Shown here: piece after piece, positions 9,349 through 20,042 of the stretch
Position numbering within the stretch: position 1 is the stretch's first letter
How the letters are laid out: every line of letters begins with the position of its first letter
NCBI GenBank assembly: GCA_001563335.1
Contig: LRSL01000029.1
Location: forward strand, 1 to 56,557
From: Candidatus Thorarchaeota archaeon SMTZ1-45
Lineage (GTDB): Archaea; Asgardarchaeota; Thorarchaeia; Thorarchaeales; Thorarchaeaceae
Length of the DNA stretch: 56,557 nucleotides
Reading direction: 5' to 3'
Made by a program: the position numbers and the translations under genes
The notes under the pieces: model-generated
What the model was told of the DNA's origin: nothing
Database searches by the model: none
What the model saw: the letters and a program-made list of their open reading frames with translations, nothing else

Positions 9349-10755
9349 ATGAGCAGCACCCTAACGTCAACCTTTAGAAAACAAACGAGAGGGTCAGTAG
9401 ATCTTGTAGTGAAAAACGCCAAACTTCTTCTTGAGTCCGGAATTGCTCGAGGAGGAATAGGAGTCATTGATGGGATAATTGTTGTAATTGCAGGTGATGA
9501 ACACCTCCCAGAAGCAGCTACTGTTATTGACGCAGATGGCAAGATCTTGATGCCCGGACTGATTGATGTTCATGCACACATCCATGATCCAACAATGATG
9601 GAACATGAAACCTTTACCACTGGCTCAAAAGCTGCAGTTGCAGGGGGTATCACTACCTTTGTTGATATGCCTCTTACAAATCAGGTTGACACAAGCAAGG
9701 CAGTGGAGGAAAAAATTGCTCAAGGAGAAGAAATGAGTATTGCGGATTTCACCTTTTATGCAGGGATGATGAACTCAGATAATATTGTGGCAATCCCTGC
9801 TCTTATTGAAAAAGGAATAGCTGCTTTCAAGGCTTTTACCTGTATGCCCTATCAGACAAGCAGCGGGGTCATTGTGAAGTGTCTGAGTGCAATGTCTGAA
9901 TACGGAGGTCATCTCACAGTTCATGCAGAGGACCAAGGCATATTGAATGAGTTTAGCAGAGAGATGGATGATGAATGGGATGCTCCAATCAGTCATTCTC
10001 TTGCAAGACCGAATATTGCAGAACAATTAGCAATACAAAAGTGTATCAATATCGCTGAGCAGACTGGAGGACATCTCCATATAGCTCACGTCACAACCAG
10101 GGAAGGCGTTCATGAGGTTGAGAAGGGCAGACTAAGGGGAGTCATGGTGACTACTGAGGTTTGTCCGCATCATCTTGTTTTCTATAGAGATGAAATGAAT
10201 CGTCTAGGTACAAAGAGTAAGATGAATCCACCTCTCAGGTCTAAACAGGATAGAGCAGCACTCTGGTCAGCGTTACTTCGTGGAAATATAGATGCTGTTG
10301 CTAGTGATCATGCTCCTTGTCCAATTGAAAAGAAAGATGCAGGTTCGGAGGATATCCGGAACGCGTGGTCTGGAGTTGATGGGATACAGATGATTCTTAG
10401 GGTCCTCTTATCGGAGGGAATCAATAAAGCAAGAATGACTTATTCTAGACTCTTGAGGGTATGTTCTCGAAATCCTGCAAGAATATTTGGACTCTACCCC
10501 AAGAAAGGAGTTCTTCGAATTGGGGCAGATGCAGACTTTGTGATAGTTGACCAGAATAGAGAAGAGAAGATCTCAAATGATATGATGGAGTCGAAATGCG
10601 GGTGGACACTCTATGAGGGGATGACTATGATGGGAGTACCAGTCATGACTTTTATCAGGGGTACTCTGGTCTTCAAAGAAGGCAATGTGGTAGCAAAACC
10701 AGGGTATGGAAAGTTCCAAGCTATGGGTAGTGGAAACAGACCGATTGGAGATTGA
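9349..10755 (+). CDS. Cyclic amidohydrolase (allantoinase/dihydroorotase family)
   Basis: Metal-dependent amidohydrolase, 468 residues. The binuclear metal site looks intact: DVHAHIHDP (HxH), the lysine in AFKAF that is carboxylated in this family, the histidines of HAED and HIAH, and the Asp of ASDHAP. The VDMPLTN segment and overall length resemble allantoinase or hydantoinase more than classical short dihydroorotases. It hydrolyses a cyclic amide ring, probably in the cytoplasm. The gene is fused tail-to-head with moaD (TGA then ATG, no gap) and precedes a polyferredoxin and AOR. Such a partner for an AOR is odd; see findings. Confidence 0.85.
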   Translation: MSSTLTSTFRKQTRGSVDLVVKNAKLLLESGIARGGIGVIDGIIVVIAGDEHLPEAATVIDADGKILMPGLIDVHAHIHDPTMMEHETFTTGSKAAVAGGITTFVDMPLTNQVDTSKAVEEKIAQGEEMSIADFTFYAGMMNSDNIVAIPALIEKGIAAFKAFTCMPYQTSSGVIVKCLSAMSEYGGHLTVHAEDQGILNEFSREMDDEWDAPISHSLARPNIAEQLAIQKCINIAEQTGGHLHIAHVTTREGVHEVEKGRLRGVMVTTEVCPHHLVFYRDEMNRLGTKSKMNPPLRSKQDRAALWSALLRGNIDAVASDHAPCPIEKKDAGSEDIRNAWSGVDGIQMILRVLLSEGINKARMTYSRLLRVCSRNPARIFGLYPKKGVLRIGADADFVIVDQNREEKISNDMMESKCGWTLYEGMTMMGVPVMTFIRGTLVFKEGNVVAKPGYGKFQAMGSGNRPIGD

Positions 10756-10758
10756 ACC

Positions 10759-11250
10759 TTGACAGAACTCAAATTTGTGTTTGGCGATCCACGCGTTTGT
10801 TCGGGATGCATGACTTGTTCAAATACGTGCAGTATGTACTACTTCAAGGTGATAAGTCCTATACGGGCACGAAATAGAGTTGTCAGGGTTGAACCTGCTC
10901 TTGACTTTCCCCTCTTTTGCAGAAACTGTGAAGATGCACCATGTATCTCGGCCTGTCCTGAAAAGGCACTTATGCGAACATCAAAGGGCGTCGTGTTTGT
11001 AAACAATAAGAAGTGTATTGGTCACGGAGAATGTGTGAAGGCATGCCCCTATTATGCCATCCGCATACACCCTGACACGGGGAAAGCATTCAAATGTATC
11101 CAGTGTGGGCAATGTGTTGATCGGTGTCCTGCAGATGCAATCTGGATGACAACAGAGAGCGAGCTCACAGAGAGGGACAAAGATGGGAGTCTGAGGGCGC
11201 TGCATGAGCAACACAAAGAAGAGATCTACAACAAGGAGGACTTTCCATGA
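10759..11250 (+). CDS. Four-cluster [4Fe-4S] ferredoxin-like electron-transfer subunit
   Basis: HycB/DmsB-type polyferredoxin of 163 residues with four cysteine quartets: CSGCMTCSNTC, CRNCEDAPCISAC, CIGHGECVKAC and CIQCGQCVDRC. It should shuttle electrons from the AOR encoded directly downstream to another carrier. The start is TTG at 10759, three bases after the amidohydrolase stop. Its last codons overlap the AOR start (ATGA), indicating translational coupling and a physical complex. Confidence 0.92.
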   Translation: MTELKFVFGDPRVCSGCMTCSNTCSMYYFKVISPIRARNRVVRVEPALDFPLFCRNCEDAPCISACPEKALMRTSKGVVFVNNKKCIGHGECVKACPYYAIRIHPDTGKAFKCIQCGQCVDRCPADAIWMTTESELTERDKDGSLRALHEQHKEEIYNKEDFP

Positions 11251-13121
11251 TTCATGGGGTTGGTGGTCAGATCCTCTGGATTAATCTTGCAAAGGGGTCC
11301 ATCGAGAAGCGACCATTGGATGAGGGAATAATCAAAGATTATCTTCTTGGAGCTGGATATCTATCTAGGGTCCTCTTTGATAATATACCAGTAGGTATCG
11401 ACCCACTTAGCGATAGGAATGTCTTGGGAATTGCAACAGGACTTCTTACAGGTTCCATGTTTCCACAGGCATCAAGACATGTTATTGCAGCTTTATCACC
11501 ATTGACAGATGTTTGGGGTGAAAGTCATGCTGCTGGATTCTGGGGTGCTGAGTTAAAGTTTGCAGGCTATGACGCCATAATATTCACAGGTGCGTCTCCG
11601 AGTCCGGTGTACCTCAATATTAGGGATGAGCAGGTGGAACTCTTAGATGCAGAAAGCGCACAGATCTGGGGTAGGAATGTCTTTGAAACTGATGAGATAT
11701 TAAAGAAAAAGCATGGCAAGAGGATCAGAACACTTTCAATAGGACAAGCTGGAGAGAATCTCGTAAGGTTCGCAGCCATCATGAATGACCGAGATCGTGC
11801 ATCTGCACGCTCTGGATTGGGAGCTGTTATGGGCGCAAAGAGGCTCAAGGCAGTTTCAGTGAGAGGGACTGGGAAACTTACTGTTGCAGACCCTAAGAAT
11901 TACTTGAAGGAGATAGATGTATTTCACAAACGAATGATGGCAAATCCATTCACACCAGGTCGTATCAAGTATGGAACCACGAGCCTTGTTGAGCTGATGC
12001 AACATATCGGGAGATTGCCCAGCTATAATATGAAGCAGGGTGTCTTTGAGGGTTTTGAGAAGATAAGTGGTGATGCCATCAATGAAAAGTATCTTGTCAA
12101 AGCAAGAGCTGATTTCTCATGCTTGCAACGTTGTGGTCGGTATACAGCTGTGAGAACGGGACCCTATGCGTATGAGGGTGGTGCTCCTGAGTTCGAAACA
12201 CAATCATCCATGGGTTCACGTTGTGGTAATGATAATCTAGAATCGGTACTGTTCGGACATCATCTGTCAAATCAATACGGAATGGACACAATTTCACTTG
12301 GTGCAACAATATCTTGGGCAATGGAGGCTTGGGATGAGGGTCTTCTGACTGCTGAAGACACAGGTGGTATTGACCTCAGTTGGGGAAATCATGAGACAGT
12401 AGTGAAACTGACTCGAATGATTGCACTGAGGGAGGGATTTGGAGATATACTTGCGGAGGGTAGTGCAAGAGCCGCCCAGAAGATTGGTAGGGGAACTGAG
12501 AAGTTCGTTATGGCTGTGAAGAAACAGGAGATTGCAGGACAGGAACCTCGAGCACAGAAATCTATGGGACTTGCTGCTGTTACAGCTGCTCGGGGTGCAG
12601 ACCATCTGTATGCGTTTCCAGTCCTTGATGAAGCAGGGTTTGACGACGAGATCAGAGAAAGATTTGGTGAGGAATATCTTCCTGAGATGGCAGACCGACT
12701 GAATCCAAAATACAAAGGAATAATGGTGAAAGAATGCGAGGATTTTATGGTCATGGTAGAGAGTGTGGGCCTATGTAAATATGGGACTCAAATCCCTCCG
12801 GAGTTTTTCTATGATGATATATCTTTGGCTCTAAAGATCCATAACGGTCTTGAACTAACAGGAAAAGAGCTTCAAGTCATCGGGGAGAGAATTGTCAACC
12901 TCAATAGGCTGTTCAACGGGCGGCTTGGAGTCACAAGGAAAGATGACTGTCTTCCAGACAGACTAACTAAGGAGAAAGCTCCTCTGGGGCCATCAGCTGG
13001 AGAGATTGTAGAGCTCGATATGATGTTAGATGAGTATTATACTGTGCGAGGATGGGACCTTAAGACAGGTTTGCCACTGAAAGATACTCTGGAACGACTT
13101 GGCCTTAGTAAAGATGCATAG
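11247..13121 (+). CDS. Aldehyde:ferredoxin oxidoreductase paralogue with an Asp in the Fe-S motif
   Basis: Complete AOR-family tungsten enzyme, 624 residues. The three AOR domains and the pterin-binding glycine motifs are present. The cluster motif, normally CxxCxxxC, reads DxxCxxxC: Asp289, Cys292, Cys296, with the distal cysteine at about 510 in CKYG. Asp can ligate a [4Fe-4S] cluster in some ferredoxins, or the site may hold a [3Fe-4S] cluster. The gene overlaps the polyferredoxin by four bases, so the ferredoxin is its likely partner. It is clearly paralogous to the AOR at the start of the window, which keeps all cysteines. Substrate unknown. Confidence 0.94.
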   Translation: MIHGVGGQILWINLAKGSIEKRPLDEGIIKDYLLGAGYLSRVLFDNIPVGIDPLSDRNVLGIATGLLTGSMFPQASRHVIAALSPLTDVWGESHAAGFWGAELKFAGYDAIIFTGASPSPVYLNIRDEQVELLDAESAQIWGRNVFETDEILKKKHGKRIRTLSIGQAGENLVRFAAIMNDRDRASARSGLGAVMGAKRLKAVSVRGTGKLTVADPKNYLKEIDVFHKRMMANPFTPGRIKYGTTSLVELMQHIGRLPSYNMKQGVFEGFEKISGDAINEKYLVKARADFSCLQRCGRYTAVRTGPYAYEGGAPEFETQSSMGSRCGNDNLESVLFGHHLSNQYGMDTISLGATISWAMEAWDEGLLTAEDTGGIDLSWGNHETVVKLTRMIALREGFGDILAEGSARAAQKIGRGTEKFVMAVKKQEIAGQEPRAQKSMGLAAVTAARGADHLYAFPVLDEAGFDDEIRERFGEEYLPEMADRLNPKYKGIMVKECEDFMVMVESVGLCKYGTQIPPEFFYDDISLALKIHNGLELTGKELQVIGERIVNLNRLFNGRLGVTRKDDCLPDRLTKEKAPLGPSAGEIVELDMMLDEYYTVRGWDLKTGLPLKDTLERLGLSKDA

Positions 13122-13133
13122 TTCGGGAAAGGA

Positions 13134-13370
13134 CTACTCACAGGTTGCACAAACATTAGTAATAGTGTCTTTCACACCATCAACCTTCCGAAGCTCATTG
13201 ACTACGAAAGAACTCAATGCCTCCGGTGTTTTGAAAACACACTTGATGAGAAGGTCATATGCCCCATAAATCAGATAGGCTTCTTCTACTTGTTCGAGAT
13301 TGCGAACCGCGTCAAGAATTGCTCGCGACTTTGTCGACTCGACCTTAGCCATAATGAAGGCAATAATCAC
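13134..13370 (-). CDS. Stand-alone Lrp/AsnC ligand-binding (RAM) domain protein
   Basis: A 78-residue protein consisting only of the alpha-beta RAM domain of Lrp/AsnC regulators, without a helix-turn-helix. The EAYLIYGAYDLLIK segment is typical. GTG at 13370 is the start that preserves the first beta strand. Such proteins form oligomers that bind amino acids or modulate full-length Lrp proteins. It is convergent with the AOR operon, 12 bases apart. Confidence 0.85.
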   Translation of the reverse strand: MIIAFIMAKVESTKSRAILDAVRNLEQVEEAYLIYGAYDLLIKCVFKTPEALSSFVVNELRKVDGVKDTITNVCATCE

Positions 13371-13670
13371 TTCTATCTCACCATCAGTTAGTTGAAACTT
13401 GTTCTATCTTCTTTACCAAGCATAAAACTCTTGCTAGAAAATTGATTTCCTTATTTTGAATTCGCAATAGAGTAAATTTCTATCATGTCAGACCAAAAAG
13501 AAATGAAAAGATGAGGAATATCTAACCAAATATCTGAGGTGTATTCACTCCAAGGGGTTATCGAAACGGGTCAAGCATTGAATTTGAGCCAATAATGACA
13601 CTCGAATGATTCGAATTATTTCGATAGAACTATCTGATGGTTTTTCTTTCAGAATGGGAGAGTTAGTCTA
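13371..13670 (+). other. Intergenic region with a short palindrome
   Basis: No gene seen in this 300-base AT-rich stretch between divergent genes. A perfect 6-1-6 inverted repeat, TCGAATGATTCGA, lies at 13602-13614, 57 bases before the DUF998 start, followed by another partial TCGA-type half-site at 13620. It could be an operator; this is inference from symmetry only. Confidence 0.3.
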
Positions 13671-14327
13671 ATGAGAATTGAAGAGCTTGTAGATAAGAAA
13701 CATTTTCCACTTTGGGGCATCTTGGGTGCAATTGTAGGCTTGATTTTCATTCTCACACCACAGATATTCTACGTAGGTGCGCTTGATGAACCATTCTCGA
13801 TGTTCAACCATTATGTATCAGAGCTGGGAGAACTTGGTGTTTCCGAACTGGCTTGGATGTTTAATGCCGGTATGGTCCTAGCAGGTATTCTATTCATACC
13901 ATTCATGATTGGACTGGGTTTCTATATTGATAACATCATAAGTAAAATCACAATCCTAGTCAGTGTCTTCTCTTGTGTGTCTATTGTCTTTGTTGGAATA
14001 TACCCTATGAATTATCTGACTGAGCATTCCATCTCAGCAATATCATTTTTCCTCAGTGGCATGGTCATGACTTTCCTGTGGGCCATAGCAATCTTATTTC
14101 AAAAAGAGTTCAGAATCCATAAAGGACTCTCACTAGGAGGATTCTTGAATATGACAATATTCATTCTGTTCCTGTACGGACCTTGGGAGTCAACTGGTGG
14201 AACAAGACCTGAATTCTCAATGAGCGCGACTCTTGAGTGGGCAATATATTTTGCAATAGTAGGTTATCTTCTAACTCTTGCTCTCTATGTATGGAGAAAG
14301 GAATCGAGAGTAAAGAGTGATCAGTAA
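13671..14327 (+). CDS. DUF998-family membrane protein
   Basis: Six-helix integral membrane protein of 218 residues. The N-terminal part contains the YVSELGELG and MFNAG signatures seen in DUF998 proteins. No catalytic residues are recognised and the function is unknown. It has its own upstream region and ends 9 bases before the convergent LeuRS stop. Confidence 0.75.
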   Translation: MRIEELVDKKHFPLWGILGAIVGLIFILTPQIFYVGALDEPFSMFNHYVSELGELGVSELAWMFNAGMVLAGILFIPFMIGLGFYIDNIISKITILVSVFSCVSIVFVGIYPMNYLTEHSISAISFFLSGMVMTFLWAIAILFQKEFRIHKGLSLGGFLNMTIFILFLYGPWESTGGTRPEFSMSATLEWAIYFAIVGYLLTLALYVWRKESRVKSDQ

Positions 14328-14336
14328 GACTGCTTC

Positions 14337-17243
14337 TCATTCCAGGAATAATGAAACTCGGCCAGGTAGAGCAAATCTTGCCTTGTTCTGAGGATCGTAA
14401 TCTGGCTTTTCAGAACTATGAACAACAATGTCCATATTCACTTCTGATCCGATATATGTTGCTGAATCATTTAGGGCGGCCATCTCTTCTTTAGAACTAG
14501 GAGAGTGCTCCCATAGACCGTTCTCTTTAGCAATACGATCTACTATGGCCTTGATCTGTTTTCCATGTTCCCGAAATTCTTCATTCGACATTAGATGCTT
14601 CATGATGTCTCCAATAATGATGGGCAGATTCGCTTCCCTAATACTGTTCATAGCCTTGAACATCCATTCTGGAGCAACATAGATATGGCCAGTTGATGGC
14701 TTCTTTCCCTTTAGCAGCTTCACAATCTCTCGAATATCACTGACTGTGGATTCCACAACTTCATGAGCCATCTCAACTGAAGAGTCAATTAACTTCTTGT
14801 CAGATTTTGGCCATTCAGTCAGCGATACATATCCATGACCATTCATTTTAGCCCAGAACTCTTCGCTGATATGAGGTGTCATGGGAGCGATCAATCGAAC
14901 CCATATGTCGCATACGTATGCCATCGTTGCTTCGCGTTCCTCTTTGGGTACACTCTGTTTCAGGTATTGATTGACTGAACGAATCATCTCAGACATGACT
15001 GTAATAGCATAGTCTCTTATCCTAAAGCTCTCCAGATAGTCCGTACATTCTTGGATAATGGAGTTCACACGAGATAGAATCCATCTGGTTATCGTTGTTG
15101 GTTTGTCCTTCTTGTCATATGACTTAGGAGTCTTTTTGGAATATTTTTTCATAATCTCACTGAACTGTCGAATACGATTCCGAACAGCTGGAACATCTCG
15201 TTCGCGCCAGTCCAAGAGACTGCCTGGCTCAGCCGCTGAAACAACATAGGTCCTAAATACATCAGCCCCATACTTCTTGGGTATTTCCCCAAGAGGGATA
15301 GTGTTTCCCTTGCTCTTTGACATCTTTCCGCCCTCCATGTTCATGTGCTCATTGAGACTGATACATTGAATCCAGTGTTTCTTTGGGAATATTGCGGCAT
15401 GGTGGAAGATTGCAAAGCTCAGATGATTCGAAATGTGTGATGGAGCTGTGTGTCGCTGGTCGTTGGGATACCAGTACAAGAATTCATCACGCATAGAACT
15501 CAATAGGTCGGGTGAGATCCCTGTTTCGACTGCGATTCTCTCTAATTTTCCTCTGCCTAGAAAAACAAAATCAAAGAAATTCAGTGATAGTTGCTTTGGT
15601 TTCAGCTTGTTCTGTGCAATCTTGTGGGCGATTGTGTAGAATGCCATATAGATTGTTGAGTCTGACAGTGCTTCTATTATCCATTCAGGATCAAAAGGTA
15701 ATGGAGTGCCAATTCCTCTCTTACGCGCGCATGGTCTCTGGGCTAACCAGTCAAAGGTTGACTCGAATAGGATTCGGAAATTTCCTGGGATTATTCCCAT
15801 GGTATTCAGGGCATCCCAAGCCTTATCTTTCCACCCAGGGCTCTCATAGTCCAAGAACCACTGTCCTGCTAAAACGCCAATCTGAACATCAGTTCCGCAT
15901 TTACAGATGACTGGTCGTTCATCAGGTTCGTAAAAGATATCTCCTCGATTCTGGGACTTCAACCACGCAATTACGTCATCCTTCACCTCACTTACCTTTC
16001 GTCCTGCGAAAGGACCGCAGTTATTCATCATGACTCCTTCATAGAATTCAGCTTTGTATACTTCTTGGGTTGCCTCTTCTAGCTTCTCAAAGTCATTCTG
16101 CGAAGACACTCCGAGCTTCTCAACAGTATCCTTTGTCAGAAAATCGCTCCCGCCCTCTATTTGGATCATCATCACGATTTCGATATTGCGTACTTGGGCA
16201 GCTGATAGTCCATACCGTTCTAAATCAGACGGGTTTTGAATCAAATCACGTAATGCGATATAGTCATAGGGAGCATGACCAGGAACTGAGTAGACGACTC
16301 CAGTGGCATTATTGACATCCACGAAGTCTGCAGGGAGGATTGGAATCATTCGATTGTCGTGGACTGTTTTGAAAGTTTTTCCAATAATCTTAGAGCCAGA
16401 AAACGTTTCCAATATTTCGACTTCTTTTGCCTGTATCTTTAGTTTCTCGACAGCTTTTGCAGAAACTATCCATTTCTCTCCATTCACTTTAGCTTTGACG
16501 TACTTTTCTGTGGGATTGATCCACATGTTAGTTATACCAAAAGTTGTTTCAGGTCGCAGTGTTGCTGCAACAAGAAATCCATCTTCGAACGGATATTTGA
16601 TAGCTGTAAACTCCTTGACCTTTGCAGTGGTGCCTTCTAGTAAGTCATCCTCACCTACTGGATTTCGGCAGTTGGGACAATAGAGTAGCGGATATGATCC
16701 CTTTTTGATATAGCCAAGGTCCATGAATTTCTGATACTGCCAAGTTATAAAGCGATTATAGATATCATCTCCAGTTGTGAATTTACGCCGCCAATCAATA
16801 CTGTATCCAAGGGCTTTGAAGTCAGCTGAAATCGCATCTGCAAAGAATCTAACAGTTGTCCAGGGATCAGTGAATTTCATGACTTGTGTTTCGACTTCGT
16901 CTTCAGTGTCCAAGTATACTCGCAGGTCTCGTTTGTATTGTTCAATAGCTTCTTGGTCTCCATTCTTGACCCTGTCTACCATACCCAATATTGGTGTGCC
17001 AGTGATGTGCGATGCCATTGGATATAGAACATTATACCCTCTCATACGTTTGTATCGAGCTATTAGATCTCCGACAGTATAGGTTCTGCCATGGCCAATA
17101 TGCAGTGCCCCATTGGGATACGGATATGGGACTGTAAGAAAGAACTTCTTACGCTTAGAATCAGGATCTGCCTCAAAAACACGGTCTTTCTTCCAGCGGT
17201 TTTGCCATTTCTTCTCAATCTTTACTGAATCACTCATATCCAA
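14337..17243 (-). CDS. leuS: Leucyl-tRNA synthetase, archaeal/eukaryal type
   Basis: Class I aminoacyl-tRNA synthetase of 968 residues that charges tRNA-Leu. HIGH motif in [11 protein letters not shown] near residue 49; KMSKS motif in [10 protein letters not shown] at about 640; a CPNC element of the zinc-binding insertion; a CP1 editing domain between them with the TTFGITN stretch. The C-terminal anticodon-binding region is of archaeal type. ATG at 17243. A single-gene unit facing the DUF998 gene. Confidence 0.96.
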   Translation of the reverse strand: MDMSDSVKIEKKWQNRWKKDRVFEADPDSKRKKFFLTVPYPYPNGALHIGHGRTYTVGDLIARYKRMRGYNVLYPMASHITGTPILGMVDRVKNGDQEAIEQYKRDLRVYLDTEDEVETQVMKFTDPWTTVRFFADAISADFKALGYSIDWRRKFTTGDDIYNRFITWQYQKFMDLGYIKKGSYPLLYCPNCRNPVGEDDLLEGTTAKVKEFTAIKYPFEDGFLVAATLRPETTFGITNMWINPTEKYVKAKVNGEKWIVSAKAVEKLKIQAKEVEILETFSGSKIIGKTFKTVHDNRMIPILPADFVDVNNATGVVYSVPGHAPYDYIALRDLIQNPSDLERYGLSAAQVRNIEIVMMIQIEGGSDFLTKDTVEKLGVSSQNDFEKLEEATQEVYKAEFYEGVMMNNCGPFAGRKVSEVKDDVIAWLKSQNRGDIFYEPDERPVICKCGTDVQIGVLAGQWFLDYESPGWKDKAWDALNTMGIIPGNFRILFESTFDWLAQRPCARKRGIGTPLPFDPEWIIEALSDSTIYMAFYTIAHKIAQNKLKPKQLSLNFFDFVFLGRGKLERIAVETGISPDLLSSMRDEFLYWYPNDQRHTAPSHISNHLSFAIFHHAAIFPKKHWIQCISLNEHMNMEGGKMSKSKGNTIPLGEIPKKYGADVFRTYVVSAAEPGSLLDWRERDVPAVRNRIRQFSEIMKKYSKKTPKSYDKKDKPTTITRWILSRVNSIIQECTDYLESFRIRDYAITVMSEMIRSVNQYLKQSVPKEEREATMAYVCDIWVRLIAPMTPHISEEFWAKMNGHGYVSLTEWPKSDKKLIDSSVEMAHEVVESTVSDIREIVKLLKGKKPSTGHIYVAPEWMFKAMNSIREANLPIIIGDIMKHLMSNEEFREHGKQIKAIVDRIAKENGLWEHSPSSKEEMAALNDSATYIGSEVNMDIVVHSSEKPDYDPQNKARFALPGRVSLFLE

Positions 17244-17463
17244 TAGCCTCTCTTGATAATGAAGGGTTGAAAAACGCCAAGATGATGCCCTCTATAAAGC
17301 ACTCGCAAAAGGATTCTATGTCAATTATCGAGAACGCGATCCATCCTGGTTCACTCTTTCCAGGCAAGCTATAGGCATTCCCTTATTAGAGCTATGGTCA
17401 GCTTGAGTTGACCTAGAAGATGAGAGAGTAGATAAGGTGTCAAATCTAACCTAGTCTGTGGGA

Positions 17464-19305
17464 ATGATGCATAGATTCCGAAGAATGTTGTTTGTGTTCT
17501 TCATAACTGTAAGTTTGTTGTTCAGCTGCATCAGTTTCAGGGTTGGAACAACGAAGGAGTTTCCGCAATCAGACCGATTATATTGCATCTCTTCTGGTTC
17601 ATCGATTGTCATCACTTCAGACGATGATTTCGTTAACCAGGGATGGCCTGGGAATGGTTCAGCATCTGCTCCATTCATTATCGAGGGGCAAACGATTACT
17701 AGCGACATGACATGCATTTCAATAAGTGGTACTTCGTCATACTTCATAATTCGGGACTGCATCCTAACTATTACTGTGAGTTACAAGAAAGCTATGAAAC
17801 TGACCAATGTTGTAAATGGTGTCATCATATCAAACACTGTTACATTCGATTTGATTGGTATGGATTTCGTTAGATGTAGTTCTTGCGTTATTGAAGGCAA
17901 CACGCTACATCGTCCTAGTCTACCATACCAACCAGATATTCATGCAATCAGAGTCTATGATTCGGATCATATGGATATCTCGAGAAATAGAATCTCAAGT
18001 GCCTCTGTTGGCCATGCCAGCAGCGCAAACAGAGGTATCTTGGTGAACACTTCTACTTATTGTACTATTAGAGAAAACAGAGTCCAACCTTTCCTAGGAA
18101 GAGGGATTTATCTTGAATCTTCAGGATATTGTGATCTAATTGATAACTTATGCAATGGCAGTAGCTCAGGTTACTATGTCAGAGCTTCAAGCAATTGCTA
18201 TCTTGAAAACAATAGAGCAATGCGCACTGGAATGGGTTTTGGTATCTGGGTAGGACAGGACCACACTCTAGTAGGAAATCGCGCTGAGAGGCTATTTGAT
18301 GATGGATTTATAATCGCCAATTCGTACAACTGCCAGTTGATTGGCAACATAGTAAGAAACATCTCAGATTGTAGAAATGGGATAGAGTTGATCTATGGAT
18401 CGGCAAACAACATTCTCTATGGCAATTTCATTTTGTTCAGCAGTGTATTTGATAATGGAACAAACAACGGTTGGGACAATGGTGCAGGTTTCGGTAATTA
18501 CTGGTCATCATATAATGGAACAGGAACATATCCGATACCTGGTACAGCGGGTAGTGTTGACCGATTCCCGCAACACTTCATCGTTCCAGTCATCAATCTT
18601 GTGTCTGTATGTGGTTTTGAATATGGGTTTGAAAATCGTTTCCTTAATTGGACGTATTCAGGTCAAGCTCCAATCAGTTACACTCTAGAGCGACTTAATG
18701 AGTCTCAGATTTATCAGATTGAGATTGCAGGTTTATGGAACGAGTTTCAAACTACACTTTCATTGTATTTAGAACCCACTGAGGTTGGAGAATACATCTA
18801 CAGATTCACTGCATTATATACTGGTGGATTTTCACTAGTAGAGGAAATGGTTGTGCACATTGTTCCTGCGAGCGGCCCTCATATTGAATATGTGTTGACC
18901 GGTTCAGAATACCCAGCGCCTGAATATGATATTGCTGTAATAGCGATTGTGAATGACATCTCAGGTGTTTCCAAAGTCACACTCTCATATAATTCCTCTA
19001 TCGACGGGCTTTGGAGTAATATCACTATGGATTGGAACGAAGCAGATTTGTGGACCGCTATGGTTCCAGGCCTGCCAAATAATACGATTCTCTACTTGAA
19101 GGTCTATGCAATTGATACTCTTGGGAATTGGGCTGTTACGGGGGTGATGAAAAAGCTAGTAACCGATTCACCACCCACATTGCCAACGATTCCTCATACA
19201 TCACCAGATCAAGAGGGGTCATTTATCACCGTACTACTAATAGGTGGCATCATGGTGGAAATCTCGGTTATAGCATACATGATACTGAATAGAAGATACA
19301 AATAG
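17464..19305 (+). CDS. Secreted, membrane-anchored right-handed beta-helix protein (NosD-like repeats)
   Basis: About 613 residues from ATG 17464 (GTG 17458 and ATG 17467 are alternatives). A signal peptide (basic MHRFRR then about 20 hydrophobic residues) is followed by parallel beta-helix repeats, roughly residues 80-330, of the NosD/periplasmic copper-binding type with repeating I..N.. rungs. Two Ig-like beta domains follow, and the protein ends in a transmembrane helix with a basic RRYK tail. It is therefore displayed on the outside of the cell. Such folds often bind or cleave polysaccharides, but no catalytic residues are identified. Confidence 0.8.
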   Translation: MMHRFRRMLFVFFITVSLLFSCISFRVGTTKEFPQSDRLYCISSGSSIVITSDDDFVNQGWPGNGSASAPFIIEGQTITSDMTCISISGTSSYFIIRDCILTITVSYKKAMKLTNVVNGVIISNTVTFDLIGMDFVRCSSCVIEGNTLHRPSLPYQPDIHAIRVYDSDHMDISRNRISSASVGHASSANRGILVNTSTYCTIRENRVQPFLGRGIYLESSGYCDLIDNLCNGSSSGYYVRASSNCYLENNRAMRTGMGFGIWVGQDHTLVGNRAERLFDDGFIIANSYNCQLIGNIVRNISDCRNGIELIYGSANNILYGNFILFSSVFDNGTNNGWDNGAGFGNYWSSYNGTGTYPIPGTAGSVDRFPQHFIVPVINLVSVCGFEYGFENRFLNWTYSGQAPISYTLERLNESQIYQIEIAGLWNEFQTTLSLYLEPTEVGEYIYRFTALYTGGFSLVEEMVVHIVPASGPHIEYVLTGSEYPAPEYDIAVIAIVNDISGVSKVTLSYNSSIDGLWSNITMDWNEADLWTAMVPGLPNNTILYLKVYAIDTLGNWAVTGVMKKLVTDSPPTLPTIPHTSPDQEGSFITVLLIGGIMVEISVIAYMILNRRYK

Positions 19306-19332
19306 TATCATTTCGAGGGATTGGCTCTGAAA

Positions 19333-19965
19333 ATGCCTTCAAATCATCAAGATGTCTATCAAGACATTCACGCCAAACTCCGGTCTTACTCTGAGGTCTA
19401 TAAATTCTTCACAAATCTAGAGCAGAGAGGAGATGTGAAACGGTACTGTAATGGATCAAATATTGCAGGCAGATGGTTCTTTCAGATTTTTAACAGAGAG
19501 TTTGTCGAGGAGTTAGCTCAGGTGATTAACAGAGCTTTGGGGAGGAGAAGAAAGAATCCACCGGTCCTTGAAGCAATGAGTGGTGATGGACGGCTAACTG
19601 AATTTCTTCAGCCCTTGATTAAAAGACGTTGTATTGCAACAGACAGTAAAGATGGACGGTATAATATCGGATACCCAAAATGGGTGGAAAAGCTGGATGC
19701 GATGGAGGCTATTTCGAAATATTCACCCGCATTCATAATCATTTGTTGGGAGCCATATCTTTCTACGACAGGCATAGATATCGTGAAATTGGGCACACCT
19801 ACTGCATGGATAGGAAATCCTCGGATGTGTGGACATACTGATATCTTCGAACATCCTTACATCCCTTTACAGAGCAAATATGCTCTGAGTAGACATGATT
19901 ACTTCCTTGCAAAGGAGTTCAAATCAGACATCTTCTTTTTCAACTGCAAACCAGAATGGATTTGA
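19333..19965 (+). CDS. Putative SAM-dependent methyltransferase-like protein
   Basis: About 210 residues from ATG 19333, placed 12 bases after a GAGGGA site (TTG at 19321 would leave no spacing). The segment VLEAMSGDGRLTEFL resembles methyltransferase motif I (ExxxGxGxL), followed by CIATD with an acidic residue ending strand 2. IICWEP and GNP segments could be later motifs. The glycine motif is degenerate (MSGDG), so activity is uncertain. It follows the beta-helix gene by 27 bases. Confidence 0.5.
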   Translation: MPSNHQDVYQDIHAKLRSYSEVYKFFTNLEQRGDVKRYCNGSNIAGRWFFQIFNREFVEELAQVINRALGRRRKNPPVLEAMSGDGRLTEFLQPLIKRRCIATDSKDGRYNIGYPKWVEKLDAMEAISKYSPAFIIICWEPYLSTTGIDIVKLGTPTAWIGNPRMCGHTDIFEHPYIPLQSKYALSRHDYFLAKEFKSDIFFFNCKPEWI

Positions 19966-20042
19966 GTGTGGAGCTGAGGTCTTACACTGCTTCTTATTTT
20001 AAGACCGCCTGTTAAAGCCATCAGCTGAAAGAAGGTCTTACC

